Shown here in pieces: positions 48,501 through 51,709 of a stretch of 64,000 bases of DNA. Source of the DNA: Diphasiastrum complanatum. Lineage: Eukaryota; Streptophyta; Lycopodiopsida; Lycopodiales; Lycopodiaceae. The stretch lies in NCBI GenBank assembly GCA_029204225.1, contig CM055095.1:35117078-35181077 (forward strand), given 5' to 3'. Within the stretch, counting starts at the first letter, position 1, and each line of letters begins with the position of its first letter. The notes under the pieces are model-generated. The model was not told where the DNA came from. It did no database searches and was given only the letters and a program-made list of their open reading frames with translations. The position numbers were made by a program, and so were the translations under genes.

Positions 48501-50891
48501 CAATTGATATTCCATGGCAGTCAACATCAATATTTGATTAGCTTGGCTATTATTTGTATATTATGAGCTTATGAACATGTGATCTTCATGGTCTACAAAA
48601 CTGCATTTAGCTCTAAATGTTTAAGGTTATACAATAGACATGGTTTATCGAATTCCTATGCCATTTGCAAGACCTGGCCTCGACTCCCAATTATTCTCAT
48701 GAGTGATTATGGCTATCATACACGTTAAAACAAATCTTGAACCATTTGTATAACACTCTCAGTACATTAGAATAGATTGGTTGATTATAATATTTCCTCC
48801 ATCGACCACTTTGCCATGGTTCCTCAAGACAAGTTTTTTACTCAAAGAATGTGGCATATCTATTCTATGAGATCATCAAGGGGTCTACCCTTATTACACA
48901 TCTATTCAGAGGTTATTTATTAGATTTGCAATATCTTAAGTTCTATCACCAGTTGTGTTATGGTCTCATAAGGTCATTGTTTTCCTTTGGCATCCCTATT
49001 GACGATTTGCGAATCACGACCCCCATGAATAGCGAATCGCAAAAAAAAAAAAAACTCGCAAATTTTTTTGGACCTGAAATGTACTGAAATTGAACCTGAA
49101 ACTATTGAATACCCATTTACTCTAAATCCTCTATGTTTTCTCTTTCTAATACCCATATTGCATATGTTTACAAATTTTTTTTTGTGATTCGCGGGTCACG
49201 ATTTGCAAATCGCCAATGCAACTATGATTCTTGCATTAATTAGCATCAATTAGCATCAAATCATTAGCTATTCTTGTGTTCATCCATTGATCAATATTAC
49301 AAAGGTTACAATAGTTCTACTCATAGTTGCTCTCTTGGTTTCAACGACATTTCTCAATGGTAGCTTCCTTAAGTATTGGTATAGTCTCATTGTAATATTA
49401 TTGTGCAAATGTCCCACAATATTTTATGTGACCCCACGTCGATGTTCTCTAATCCAAAGAGGTAAAAATATGATTCTTAGTTTATACGACAAGACACTTG
49501 GGGCATTATGAATGGTTGCTACTACATTTCCTAGCTTATATGGCAAGACTCTTCAGACACTACACATGGCATAGATTGTACAGATACCACTATGGCTTAT
49601 TGCTATTGGGCTATACATTTGGCTAAGACTCCCCTACACACTCTCAATCCATTTCTGTCACTGCTCTTATGCATCCTTGGTTTTTGTGGCTACATTGAAA
49701 TACACTTGTGTGCCCCAACAATATCCTTTTGCATTATCATGGATAGTTTGGTTGGATTGTTCAACATCCAAATATGCCTTAACAAATAAAAATACCCAAT
49801 CATTTTGAAAGAAAAAGGTAGCCACATTTTTGTGACTATCATGGTAAGGATTTTCTACCCCTTTGCGTCCAAGTCGATCAGCAATTCGCCCACTGATAAT
49901 TGCACCCATCATGGCTCCAACATTCACCAGTGATCCAAACAAAGAGAACTGAACACACATAAAAATAGTCCTAAATCAATGATGCGGCTCCTTATTGTAA
50001 TCAAATAGTACAAAAATATCATTAGAAACAGGAAGTTAAGGGCATACAAATCATTTGCAAGATTACTTTAAATTTAAATTGTTATTGAGTACCTGAGAAA
50101 GATCGAGCTTTAAATCTCCCATCATCTCCACTTGTGTTGGTGATGAATATCCAAGCTGAAACAAGGAGAAATCACTTGAGAGAGCTACAAGAATGTACAC
50201 ATGCAAGATGTTTTTCATGATTAGATTAGAAGTAGAGAAAACCAATTGAAACCCATTCCATTTCTACAATTGTAGACAAAAACCTTATCCTCAACATCGT
50301 ATATCTTTGTGAGCTATCAGAAAACTGAATGCAAATCAAGCAAACAACCTGAAACATTACAAAAGCCATGTGTAAAAGACAACCTTAATTTCTAGCATAA
50401 GTAGTTATGTCTGTGTAATAAGCACAAAATACCATAGTTCCAAAGGGATGAGTCAATTTGAGTCAACTTGAACAAAAACAATCAGAATTCAAAATTTAGC
50501 TCATGCAAAACAATTCACACTAAATGCTAAAGTACTTTCAAAAAATTTAAGAGGAATGAGGGACATTGCAATTGAAATTCAAATCCTGAATTGTTTCAAG
50601 TCGATTTTAAAAGATTCAAAAACCAAAGAATCAAGAGTCCTTGGAGCTATGGTTCAAAATACGCACTGAGAAGCCAGATGAGATTGGTCCAAGAGCAACA
50701 ACCAAGGTACAAATCAACACAAAAACCGAAGCGCTCTTAGGGCTTTCTTCATCCTTAACGGTTTCCCTTAACTTTTTGCCTCTTTTCTTGCTGGCGCTTC
50801 CTCCGATGCTTGCACTTCTTCGGTACAAAAGGGGAGCTGCTACGTCACCCAAAGAATGCTTCCCTTTTTCCAGATCTGGTCTAATCCCCAT
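5746..50891 (-). CDS. ERD6-like monosaccharide transporter, 11 exons visible, 3' end outside window
   Basis: A sugar-porter MFS protein of the plant ERD6-like family. Known members move glucose or other monosaccharides across the tonoplast, usually with protons. Exons on the minus strand are 50891-50667, 50155-50093, 49948-49859, 46221-46162, 26435-26370, 25741-25676, 25444-25369, 7057-6993, 6853-6761, 6125-6042 and 5830-5746. They join in frame into about 324 residues. Visible motifs, in order: TM1 ending [32 protein letters not shown], the loop 2-3 motif [43 protein letters not shown] and [12 protein letters not shown] (TM7). The last ~165 residues, including the second GRR loop, are not in 1-5745 and must lie further left. 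All introns are GT-AG. No stop or frameshift is seen in the exons, so the gene is probably functional despite introns of 18 and 20 kb. Confidence 0.9.
5995..6052 (-). repeat. 29-bp tandem duplication spanning a splice donor
   Basis: Two copies, 5995-6023 and 6024-6052, differ by a single A/G. Each contains 'acttac', the reverse complement of GTAAGT. The duplication covers the end of exon 10 and the start of intron 10, so the gene carries two equal 5' splice sites 29 bp apart. Confidence 0.9.
6042..6125 (-). CDS. ERD6-like transporter exon 10, with duplicated donor
   Basis: 28 codons, [20 protein letters not shown] then RSLLRPLL. Acceptor ATGGCAG, donor GTAAGT at 6041. An identical GTAAGT donor lies 29 bp downstream, created by a tandem duplication (6052-5995). 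Only the proximal donor keeps the frame into exon 11. Confidence 0.82.
6761..6853 (-). CDS. ERD6-like transporter exon 9 (central loop)
   Basis: 31 codons, [20 protein letters not shown] then [11 protein letters not shown], the central cytosolic loop. Acceptor TTTTAG, donor GTATTG, phase 0. Intron 8 is 139 bp. Confidence 0.9.
6993..7057 (-). CDS. ERD6-like transporter exon 8 (TM6, PESPRWL)
   Basis: 65 bp completing the split Gly codon, then [20 protein letters not shown] and L. Acceptor CTTGTAG, donor GTTAGT. PESPRWL is the sugar-porter signature at the end of TM6. The phase matches exon 7 exactly. Confidence 0.92.
7058..7956. other. Intron 7 sequence next to exon 8, no element recognised
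   Basis: AT-rich sequence with no credible ORF, LTR end or tandem repeat that I can identify. It is probably original intron sequence left of the gypsy A insertion. Confidence 0.5.
7957..8348 (+). repeat. Gypsy type A 5' LTR plus initiator-Met PBS
   Basis: The LTR runs from AGTTATGGAC (7957) to CTTGTAACT (8336), about 380 bp. It is followed at once by TGGTATCAGAGC (8337-8348), an iMet tRNA primer-binding site. It contains 'tatatataggg', a likely TATA region. Related copies are at 22497-22869 (same strand) and at 26678-27043 and 35609-35920 (opposite strand). The ends read AGTTA...TAACT and not TG...CA. Confidence 0.8.
8349..8660 (+). other. Start of gypsy A leader
   Basis: Untranslated leader after the PBS, with repeated 'gcgcccattttcagc'/'cacccatttttcagc' blocks like those before gag in the type B elements. 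It is interrupted at about 8650 by the GC-rich hAT-related block. Confidence 0.55.
8935..10329 (+). pseudogene. hAT-superfamily transposase relic (BED finger, DUF659-like)
   Basis: An N-terminal BED-type zinc finger is at about 8990-9100 ([12 protein letters not shown], then [12 protein letters not shown]). A Pro/Ser-rich linker follows, then a DUF659-like block at 9850-10110: [20 protein letters not shown] and [11 protein letters not shown]. After a frameshift near 10130, [10 protein letters not shown] and VTDNATNC fit the catalytic-domain start (VTDNA is the usual first acidic-residue motif). The dimerisation domain is not recognisable. At least two frameshifts and a stop make it inactive. 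The block is clearly GC-richer than its surroundings, consistent with a separate insertion into the gypsy A leader. Confidence 0.75.
10618..10709. repeat. 92-bp near-perfect palindrome
   Basis: The sequence folds back on itself around 10663/10664. Of 46 base pairs, only two positions (10638/10689 and 10662/10665) mismatch. The centre reads CACTGGTATCAGTG. It is followed by a partial repeat of the outer arm, 'gggcaaacactaac', at 10716-10729. It contains no ORF. Confidence 0.92.
10710..11430 (+). other. Tail of the GC-rich block, no intact gene
   Basis: About 10750-10920 encodes a short acidic Ser/Glu-rich stretch ([18 protein letters not shown]) that could be the end of the hAT-related protein, but the frame is broken. 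10920-11430 is AT-rich with no recognised feature. Confidence 0.4.
11435..11455. repeat. Three plant telomere-type units (CCCTAAA)
   Basis: Exactly three CCCTAAA units, followed by CCGCC. This is a short interstitial telomere motif in the GC-rich block. Confidence 0.9.
11520..11966 (-). CDS. Hypothetical charged 148-residue protein
   Basis: An intact ORF from ATG 11966 to the stop at 11520. It is rich in Arg and Glu, with helical, probably coiled-coil stretches ([38 protein letters not shown]) and an acidic C-terminus (GEESVEDS). A 26-29 bp direct repeat (about 11862-11915) encodes part of its N-terminal third. I recognise no family. Its GC-rich codons match the hAT-like block on its left, so it may be an accessory ORF of the same mobile element, on the opposite strand. 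It could also be a captured gene fragment. Function unknown. Confidence 0.4.
   Translation of the reverse strand: MACSEAVREPMSANERASERLFENQGAVRGCLRTRVSIEMAERIPSKPEGEVRRKLEEDVRRHNEGHRKQEADIAEMLRQARQRNPEPEHPAPAVELDLDEQIGMNFTRRQLIMVRERAASTRRANQEAKRERQNNAPDQGEESVEDS
12056..12533 (+). repeat. Gypsy type B LTR with PBS
   Basis: 466 bp from AGTTATGGACTCGAC (12056) to TTCATGACT (12521), then TGGTATCAGAGC at 12522. It shares its first ~40 bases and its ends with type A but differs inside. Copies are at 16044-16417 and 20351-20681 (both lacking their starts) and 45522-45963 (complete). The run 'cttgcttatgtg.tgctttcatagctta' is repeated three times near 12400-12490. Confidence 0.8.
12534..13050 (+). 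repeat. Gypsy B leader with 79-bp tandem repeats
   Basis: Three adjacent units with a 79-bp period (12553-12790) each carry 'tagaggctgtccagcgccc'. More decayed copies follow to about 13000. Similar arrays precede gag at 16600-17100 and 36773-37220. The leader holds no start codon in frame with gag here, and gag itself is missing from this copy. Confidence 0.75.
13042..13280 (-). other. Short open segment of unknown origin
   Basis: The minus strand encodes an acidic, repetitive stretch ([31 protein letters not shown]). No family recognised. It lies between the B leader and module X, replacing gag, so it is probably filler or another element's piece. Confidence 0.3.
13281..13694 (+). pseudogene. 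Module X fragment (first copy)
   Basis: Almost identical to about 38580-38983, with only scattered differences. Here Trp codons have become stops (for example tgattattccg where the other copy has tggtttttacg), and one Gln/Pro codon has become TAG. It encodes the region [12 protein letters not shown] to [16 protein letters not shown]. The right end is cut by the LINE fragment. Confidence 0.75.
13695..15280 (-). pseudogene. LINE (non-LTR retrotransposon) endonuclease fragment
   Basis: The minus strand, read from 15280 down, starts with a pre-endonuclease region ([18 protein letters not shown]). The APE-type endonuclease follows: IGVWNCAG (14880 region), [26 protein letters not shown] (14400 region), ELAIYNGLP and [10 protein letters not shown] (14140). 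The Asn, Glu and GDFN catalytic motifs are visible. A linker resembling the region before LINE RT ([17 protein letters not shown]) reaches about 13900. Two frameshifts are present, and no reverse transcriptase domain remains. Confidence 0.8.
15281..16043 (+). pseudogene. Chromovirus gag start fused to protease and RT start
   Basis: 15281-15470 encodes the gag N-terminus ([20 protein letters not shown]), like the minus-strand gag at 35088. A deletion joins it to protease sequence after the active site at about 15530: [20 protein letters not shown] and [20 protein letters not shown]-upstream sequence follows ([17 protein letters not shown]). It stops at 16043, where a truncated LTR begins within the shared bases 'ggtccattta'. 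Confidence 0.75.
16044..16429 (+). repeat. Truncated gypsy B LTR with PBS
   Basis: It starts inside the LTR at 'gtccatttacatttac', so about 35 bases are missing. It ends TTTGTAACT at 16417, followed by TGGTATCAGAGC. It acts as the 5' LTR of the following gag-pol. Confidence 0.75.
16430..17390 (+). other. Gypsy B untranslated leader
   Basis: A T/C-rich leader of about 960 bp with at least seven decayed copies of 'gcaggctgtccagcgccc' (for example near 16690, 16770, 16850, 16925, 17020 and 17100). Apparent ORFs here are rich in Phe/Leu/Ser because the strand has little A. I regard them as chance openings. Confidence 0.6.
17391..18415 (+). pseudogene. Chromovirus gag (truncated) fused to protease
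   Basis: ATG 17391 opens gag: [20 protein letters not shown], a Pro/Gly/Phe-rich hinge, then [19 protein letters not shown] and LLENW. The capsid middle is deleted at about 17785. Protease follows with an intact active site [12 protein letters not shown] (about 17886), then [20 protein letters not shown] and GADWFASLG. One frame change lies near 18230. Gag packages the element RNA and protease cuts the polyprotein. This copy cannot make a normal capsid. Confidence 0.82.
18416..20350 (+). pseudogene. Chromovirus reverse transcriptase, RNase H and integrase start
   Basis: [45 protein letters not shown]. An internal deletion removes the first catalytic-Asp region, then [18 protein letters not shown] and the active site VYFDD (about 18815). 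RNase H (19235-19590): [31 protein letters not shown]. Integrase: zinc-domain [20 protein letters not shown], then [15 protein letters not shown] (20010), with several stops after it. It ends at 20350, where LTR sequence starts. It is defective by deletion, stops and truncation. Confidence 0.85.
20351..20681 (+). repeat. Truncated gypsy B LTR fused to integrase
   Basis: It begins inside the LTR at 'ggccttattattcatta', lacking about 110-120 bases, and ends CGTAACT. The left partner is integrase sequence and the right partner is RT sequence without a PBS. It is therefore a recombination product and not a simple LTR. Confidence 0.72.
20682..22185 (+). pseudogene. Second chromovirus pol piece: RT scrap, integrase and chromodomain
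   Basis: 20682-20770 holds two short copies of an RT piece ([11 protein letters not shown]). From 20770 comes the end of RNase H and the integrase zinc domain. The core at 21121-21729 keeps all three acidic residues: [12 protein letters not shown] and the Glu of AAGQIEVLN. The C-terminal part at 21800-22185 includes [10 protein letters not shown] and a chromodomain ([19 protein letters not shown]). In chromoviruses the chromodomain guides insertion to marked chromatin. A stop at 21727 and frame changes separate the parts. Confidence 0.85.
22186..22496 (+). other. Gypsy 3' untranslated region and polypurine tract
   Basis: A non-coding stretch after the chromodomain. It ends with 'gcaggggag' (22488-22496), the likely polypurine tract for plus-strand priming. 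Confidence 0.6.
22497..22869 (+). repeat. Gypsy type A 3' LTR
   Basis: AGTTATGGACTTGG (22497) to CCTGTAACT (22869), 373 bp, matching the type A LTR at 7957. The flanking 5-mers (before 7957 and after 22869) do not match. If they are one element, the target duplication has been lost. Confidence 0.8.
22870..23123. other. Intron 7 sequence between elements
   Basis: No ORF or repeat end recognised. Confidence 0.4.
23124..24485 (+). pseudogene. Gypsy RT-RNase H-integrase fragment (different family)
   Basis: RT end at 23124-23300 ([32 protein letters not shown]). RNase H at 23440-23820 ([38 protein letters not shown]). Integrase zinc domain to about 24210 with frame changes, then core [20 protein letters not shown] and [11 protein letters not shown], ending abruptly at 24485. 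It is closer to the pol at 186-2419 than to types A/B. No LTR is attached. Confidence 0.82.
24486..25368. other. Intron 7 sequence next to exon 7
   Basis: Nothing recognisable. The short ORFs here look like chance. Confidence 0.45.
25369..25444 (-). CDS. ERD6-like transporter exon 7 (TM5)
   Basis: 25 codons plus one base: [20 protein letters not shown] then ILAAA. Acceptor ends GAAAAG, which is a weak pyrimidine context. Donor GTAAGG, phase 1. The next exon is 18.3 kb away. Confidence 0.87.
25471..25611. repeat. 71-bp tandem duplication in intron 6
   Basis: Two copies (25471-25541 and 25542-25611) start 'cagttaactagttggta' and end 'caccaatctaataccaaac', with a few differences. The duplication ends 26 bp before the acceptor of exon 7, in the region where branch points normally lie. 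Confidence 0.85.
25676..25741 (-). CDS. ERD6-like transporter exon 6
   Basis: 22 codons, [20 protein letters not shown] then NQ. This is the classic sugar-porter motif after TM4. Acceptor TTGTAG, donor GTATAT, phase 0. Confidence 0.92.
25742..26369. other. Intron 5
   Basis: 628 bp between exons 6 and 5. No element recognised. Confidence 0.6.
26370..26435 (-). CDS. ERD6-like transporter exon 5
   Basis: 22 codons, [20 protein letters not shown] then FT. This is the GR-x-L-x-G-x-G-x-G motif of TM4. Acceptor TTTGCAG, donor GTAAGT. It lies 19.7 kb from exon 4 but joins it in phase (FAK to DVF). Confidence 0.9.
26678..27043 (-). repeat. Gypsy type A 3' LTR (minus-strand element)
   Basis: Reverse complement of type A: 'agttacaagctaag' at 26678 to 'gagtccaaaact' at 27043, then 'ctcccctgc', the complement of the polypurine tract. 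A telomere-type tract at 26912-26935 replaces 20 bases found in the sister LTR at about 35793-35812, with no change in length. Confidence 0.82.
26912..26935. repeat. Telomere-type tract (CCCTAAA) inside an LTR
   Basis: Reads AAA followed by three CCCTAAA units. The sister LTR near 35800 has 'tcaatatgaccaagtt' at the same place. Confidence 0.9.
27044..28990 (-). pseudogene. Minus-strand chromovirus: protease start, then integrase end and chromodomain
   Basis: Reading leftwards from 28990, pre-protease and protease sequence (28890-28240) includes [18 protein letters not shown]. The active-site Asp is altered to Glu: [11 protein letters not shown] where relatives have [31 protein letters not shown] and [10 protein letters not shown] follow. 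A large deletion then removes RT, RNase H and most of integrase (junction about 28140-28200). The integrase end ([20 protein letters not shown], 28007) and the chromodomain at 27618-27355 ([19 protein letters not shown]) follow. Inactive. Confidence 0.83.
28991..33188 (+). pseudogene. Decayed internal region of another gypsy element (type C)
   Basis: About 4.2 kb with no ORF above ~80 codons. It is AT-rich, and its left part resembles the leader at 53050-53800 in style (runs such as 'ttttggtggttttttca'). It is assigned to a plus-strand element because a purine tract and LTR follow at 33750-34250. Its insertion splits the minus-strand type A element between protease (28990) and gag (34255). 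No pol motif survives that I can name. Confidence 0.45.
33189..33470. repeat. CpG-dense CGTCCG-rich block
   Basis: At least ten copies of CGTCCG or its complement CGGACG. The block also holds poly-T/A runs and GC far above the surroundings. A related block lies at 57102-57240. It has inverted-repeat character (gggtctgggc... with ...cggacccaga). Family unknown. Confidence 0.6.
33471..33534. repeat. (AG)32 microsatellite
   Basis: A perfect run of 32 AG units immediately after the CGTCCG-rich block. Confidence 0.97.
33766..34250 (+). repeat. Gypsy type C LTR (3', truncated)
   Basis: TGTTATGTCCATGGCC starts after the purine tract 'aaggagggaagaa'. It matches the LTR at 52611 in several blocks ('ttagttatgccaagtcat', 'cttggcttgggggtgaag'). 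It lacks the last ~60 bases and runs into minus-strand gag at about 34255. Confidence 0.68.
34255..35088 (-). pseudogene. Chromovirus gag (type A element, minus strand)
   Basis: It starts at ATG 35088 ([20 protein letters not shown]) with a coiled helix and a Pro/Ser/Gly hinge. The capsid-like region follows ([78 protein letters not shown]) and is cut by the type C LTR at 34255. One frameshift lies near 34700-34760. The element runs from the 5' LTR at 35609-35920 to the 3' LTR at 26678. Confidence 0.83.
35089..35608 (-). other. Type A leader with a ~58-bp duplication and PBS
   Basis: Leader between PBS ('gctctaatacca', 35597-35608, reverse complement) and gag. A block with 'ggtgctggaaaagaggcaa' and 'aggctggggttttgggaca' occurs twice in tandem (about 35467-35578). 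Confidence 0.7.
35609..35920 (-). repeat. Gypsy type A 5' LTR (minus strand, internally deleted)
   Basis: 'agtcacgagctaag' (35609) to 'gagtccataact' (35920), 312 bp. It is shorter than the sister LTR because blocks near 35655 and 35757 are missing. The five bases beyond each end of the element (before 26678, after 35920) do not match. Confidence 0.8.
35921..36772 (+). pseudogene. Gypsy gag of the Asp-PBS family, fused at its end to a type B leader
   Basis: Leader at 35921-36104, then ATG 36105: [58 protein letters not shown] frame change near 36480 is followed by [20 protein letters not shown] and the acidic stretch [12 protein letters not shown]. It matches the gag at 59190-59700. At about 36772 it switches without a break into the type B leader, at 'gctgtccaacgccctac'. 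Confidence 0.8.
36773..37616 (+). repeat. Type B leader of the module X element
   Basis: It carries the CTGTCCAGCGCCC repeat array, like 12534-13050. A 5' LTR and PBS are missing, replaced by the fused gag at 36772. Confidence 0.7.
37617..38455 (+). pseudogene. Chromovirus gag of the module X element
   Basis: ATG 37617: [20 protein letters not shown], a Pro/Gly hinge, [73 protein letters not shown] and [12 protein letters not shown]. This is a near full-length capsid with one in-frame TAG (38056-38058) where relatives have CAG (Gln). After about 38450 the reading continues in the +1 frame into module X. Protease, RT, RNase H and integrase are absent. Confidence 0.85.
38456..40077 (+). pseudogene. 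Module X: unknown Trp/His/Phe-rich reading frame
   Basis: The same frame stays open from about 38456 to 40077, interrupted only by TAG at 39448 and 40003. It resumes at 45123 after the copia insertion and runs in phase into the chromodomain. The product would be about 540 residues, strongly hydrophobic, with recurring W-H-S-W / H-I-A-W type motifs ([41 protein letters not shown]). It does not match any polymerase, integrase or protease motif I know. An env-like or membrane protein is possible. The strand is poor in A, which lowers stop frequency, so openness alone is weak evidence. Copies are at 13281-13694 (very close) and perhaps 47880-49640 (diverged). Confidence 0.5.
40078..40457 (-). repeat. 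Copia 3' LTR (380 bp)
   Basis: It starts TGTTAGAATCG on the plus strand and ends TTCTAACA, followed by the complement of the polypurine tract. Confidence 0.93.
40458..41160 (-). pseudogene. Copia RT end and RNase H
   Basis: From 41160 down: [37 protein letters not shown]. After ETLYRQ the family's ~80-residue connection is missing, and reading jumps to RNase H-type [53 protein letters not shown] and DIFTKGL. The RNase H part is in a different frame. Confidence 0.85.
41121..41960 (-). pseudogene. Copia reverse transcriptase
   Basis: One open frame carrying [92 protein letters not shown] and the catalytic [10 protein letters not shown] (YVDD). A one-base loss at about 41155 shifts the frame right after this motif. 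Confidence 0.92.
41915..43050 (-). pseudogene. Copia integrase
   Basis: The zinc domain is at 43045-42806: [19 protein letters not shown], then [12 protein letters not shown]. The core is at 42769-42485: [10 protein letters not shown] (first Asp), [20 protein letters not shown] (second Asp), then a TPQHNG-type and ERKN region. The C-terminal part ([48 protein letters not shown]) reaches the linker before RT. Five stops lie in this segment (near 42808, 42774, 42484, 42421 and 42409). Confidence 0.9.
42922..44181 (-). pseudogene. Copia gag and protease
   Basis: Gag starts at ATG 44181 ([20 protein letters not shown]). A TAG near 44098 stands where relatives have Gln (KFKL[13 protein letters not shown]). 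It continues through [40 protein letters not shown] and a CCHC knuckle, [14 protein letters not shown]. Protease follows with [18 protein letters not shown] intact. The frame is otherwise open for 379 codons. Confidence 0.92.
44182..44752 (-). other. Copia leader with ~30-bp tandem repeats
   Basis: Untranslated leader between gag and the LTR region. Several units containing 'ctgctcaggttctaccgcc' occur between 44400 and 44530, and there are further 'cctgcaccagctgt' type repeats. No ORF is credible. Confidence 0.75.
44753..45117 (-). repeat. Copia 5' LTR with inverted end and PBS
   Basis: 44810-45117 matches the first ~308 bases of the 3' LTR in the expected minus orientation. Next to it, 44753-44812 carries the LTR's last ~47 bases and the PBS (TGGTATCAGAGC at 44801) in the opposite, plus orientation. 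The two orientations meet at the palindrome AGCT (44810-44813). Confidence 0.85.
45123..45521 (+). pseudogene. End of module X and chromodomain of its host element
   Basis: Continues the frame of module X after the copia insertion: [13 protein letters not shown], then [20 protein letters not shown]. This is the sequence that precedes the chromodomain in the complete relatives. A TAG at 45300 and a frame change are followed by [20 protein letters not shown] and a C-terminal tail to about 45475. 45476-45521 is a short 3' UTR ending 'gttagggag' before the LTR. Confidence 0.75.
45522..45963 (+). repeat. Gypsy type B 3' LTR (complete)
   Basis: AGTTATGGACTTGG to TTCGTAACT, 442 bp. It ends the module X element. 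Intron 4 sequence begins at 45964, 198 bp before exon 4. Confidence 0.82.
46162..46221 (-). CDS. ERD6-like transporter exon 4 (TM3)
   Basis: 20 codons, [20 protein letters not shown]. Acceptor TTTGCAG, donor GTTGGT, phase 0. Separated from exon 3 by a 3.6-kb intron. Confidence 0.88.
46222..47078. other. Intron 3, left part
   Basis: AT-rich, with no convincing ORF or element end. Confidence 0.45.
47079..47580 (+). repeat. LTR-like sequence with 23-bp tandem repeats
   Basis: Starts near TGTTGGAATGTAAATGG and shares its first part, inverted, with positions 1-185. Three to four 23-bp units (gttggatagtcaatagtcaa-type) lie at 47298-47380, followed by TATATATATG at 47387 and CT-rich sequence, as in an LTR promoter. 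The 3' border is not clear. Confidence 0.5.
47880..49640 (+). pseudogene. Possible diverged copy of module X
   Basis: The strand has the same T-rich style and several aligned-looking blocks. For example, 'cccatgctattacggtatatg..gcagccttcttacgcatatg' resembles 'tccatgctattacagcagcg..cctgtcatcctgcttatg' at 39770, and 'tttggtattcatggtccatacatctagct' resembles 'atggcattcctggtttttacgtatagct' at 38862. The best frame (48044-48322) also shows W-rich hydrophobic runs. The frame is broken many times. Homology by eye only. Confidence 0.35.
49859..49948 (-). CDS. ERD6-like transporter exon 3 (TM2 and GRK loop)
   Basis: 30 codons from [11 protein letters not shown] to [11 protein letters not shown], the MFS loop 2-3 signature. 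Acceptor TTCAG, donor GTAGAA, phase 0. Intron 2 is only 144 bp. Confidence 0.92.
50093..50155 (-). CDS. ERD6-like transporter exon 2
   Basis: 21 codons, [21 protein letters not shown] region. Acceptor TTTCAG, donor GTACTC, phase 0 at both ends. GYSSPTQ is a family hallmark after TM1. Intron 1 is 511 bp. Confidence 0.88.
50156..50666. other. Intron 1
   Basis: 511 bp between exons 1 and 2, AT-rich. Nothing else recognised. Confidence 0.7.
50667..50891 (-). CDS. ERD6-like transporter exon 1 (start codon, N-terminus, TM1)
   Basis: 75 codons starting at ATG 50891 ([10 protein letters not shown]...). It has a hydrophilic N-terminal tail with a dileucine-like APLL, which in relatives can matter for tonoplast sorting. 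TM1 follows ([17 protein letters not shown]). The ATG was chosen because upstream frames give only a TTG and two short uORFs. The exon ends GGC TTC TCA before donor GTGCGT, phase 0. Confidence 0.85.
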
Positions 50892-51229
50892 TGACGATAT
50901 CACACAAAATAACTCCTTCAGATTTGATCCCCAATTCAAAGAGAGAAATATACGAAGGCAAAGATGATTAGTGAAAGCCTTGAAATGCCCTCCTTTTTGA
51001 GGAGGCTTTGGAGCCCAGTAGTAATCAGACTTTATGTGGAGCAGAAAACCGAAGCTGGAGGCTTAAATCTGATCATTTTATGAAGAGAACCATAGTGAGG
51101 CAATTGAAGAAACTTAGAGAAGGAAAGCTGGTGCTCTAAGGAGCTCCTGATGAGGGAGGGAGTAATAATGACAAGGAAGGCAGGGAGGCAATGGGTTGAT
51201 GAAAGGAGATGGAGAAAGAGCTGTGCGTA

Positions 51230-51295
<66 letters not shown>

Positions 51296-51300
51296 GCGAG
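50892..51300 (-). promoter_or_regulatory. 5' leader of the transporter with two overlapping uORFs
   Basis: A CT-rich leader. uORF1 (51093-51073, six codons) stops at a TGA that overlaps the ATG of uORF2 (51076-51032, 14 codons) as ATGA. Both end well before the main ATG at 50891. Such uORFs often lower translation of the main frame. That role here is inference. Confidence 0.55.
51231..51292. repeat. (GT)10(GA)21 microsatellite in the 5' leader
   Basis: Perfect GT run at 51231-51250 and GA run at 51251-51292. Read on the gene's strand it is a CT tract followed by CA, just downstream of the TATA-like box. Confidence 0.95.
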
Positions 51301-51312
51301 AAAAATAAATAG
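51300..51312 (-). promoter_or_regulatory. TATA-like box of the transporter gene
   Basis: The minus strand reads CTATTTATTTTTC. A start site 25-35 bases downstream would fall inside the CT microsatellite. No better TATA is seen nearby. Confidence 0.4.
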
Positions 51313-51709
51313 ACGGACTTTGGCTGCTGCGCCGCCGCTTTGACAAGTGGACTGGAAATAACAGATGATGCCATGCATTCACGAAACTCTCTACCCCACA
51401 CCCTCCACTTCACTCTCCTCACAAAACAACAAAAAAACAGAACAATTAATTCTCTACTCATTCAAGTCCAATGCTCTAGAAAATCTGCAAAGGTATAGGA
51501 AACCAGGTTATTTCTCAAAAATAAATGAATATCATAAAAAGAATTGTGGTTTTTGACATCTCATTGGAATAGGCACAATACTCTCTGTTTAAGTTGGTCA
51601 ATGGAGATTATGCGAAAGTTAGCATTAACGTGAATGTCTTGAATAAAAAACCTTATGCGCCAAAAAAAATGCCTTGAGCTAGATTATGCATAGGTTTTCA
51701 ATGGCAAGT

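Noticed and set aside
49667-49960. A single 97-codon minus ORF as a gene
   Set aside because: Only 49859-49948 is coding (exon 3). The rest is intron read-through past the GTAGAA donor.
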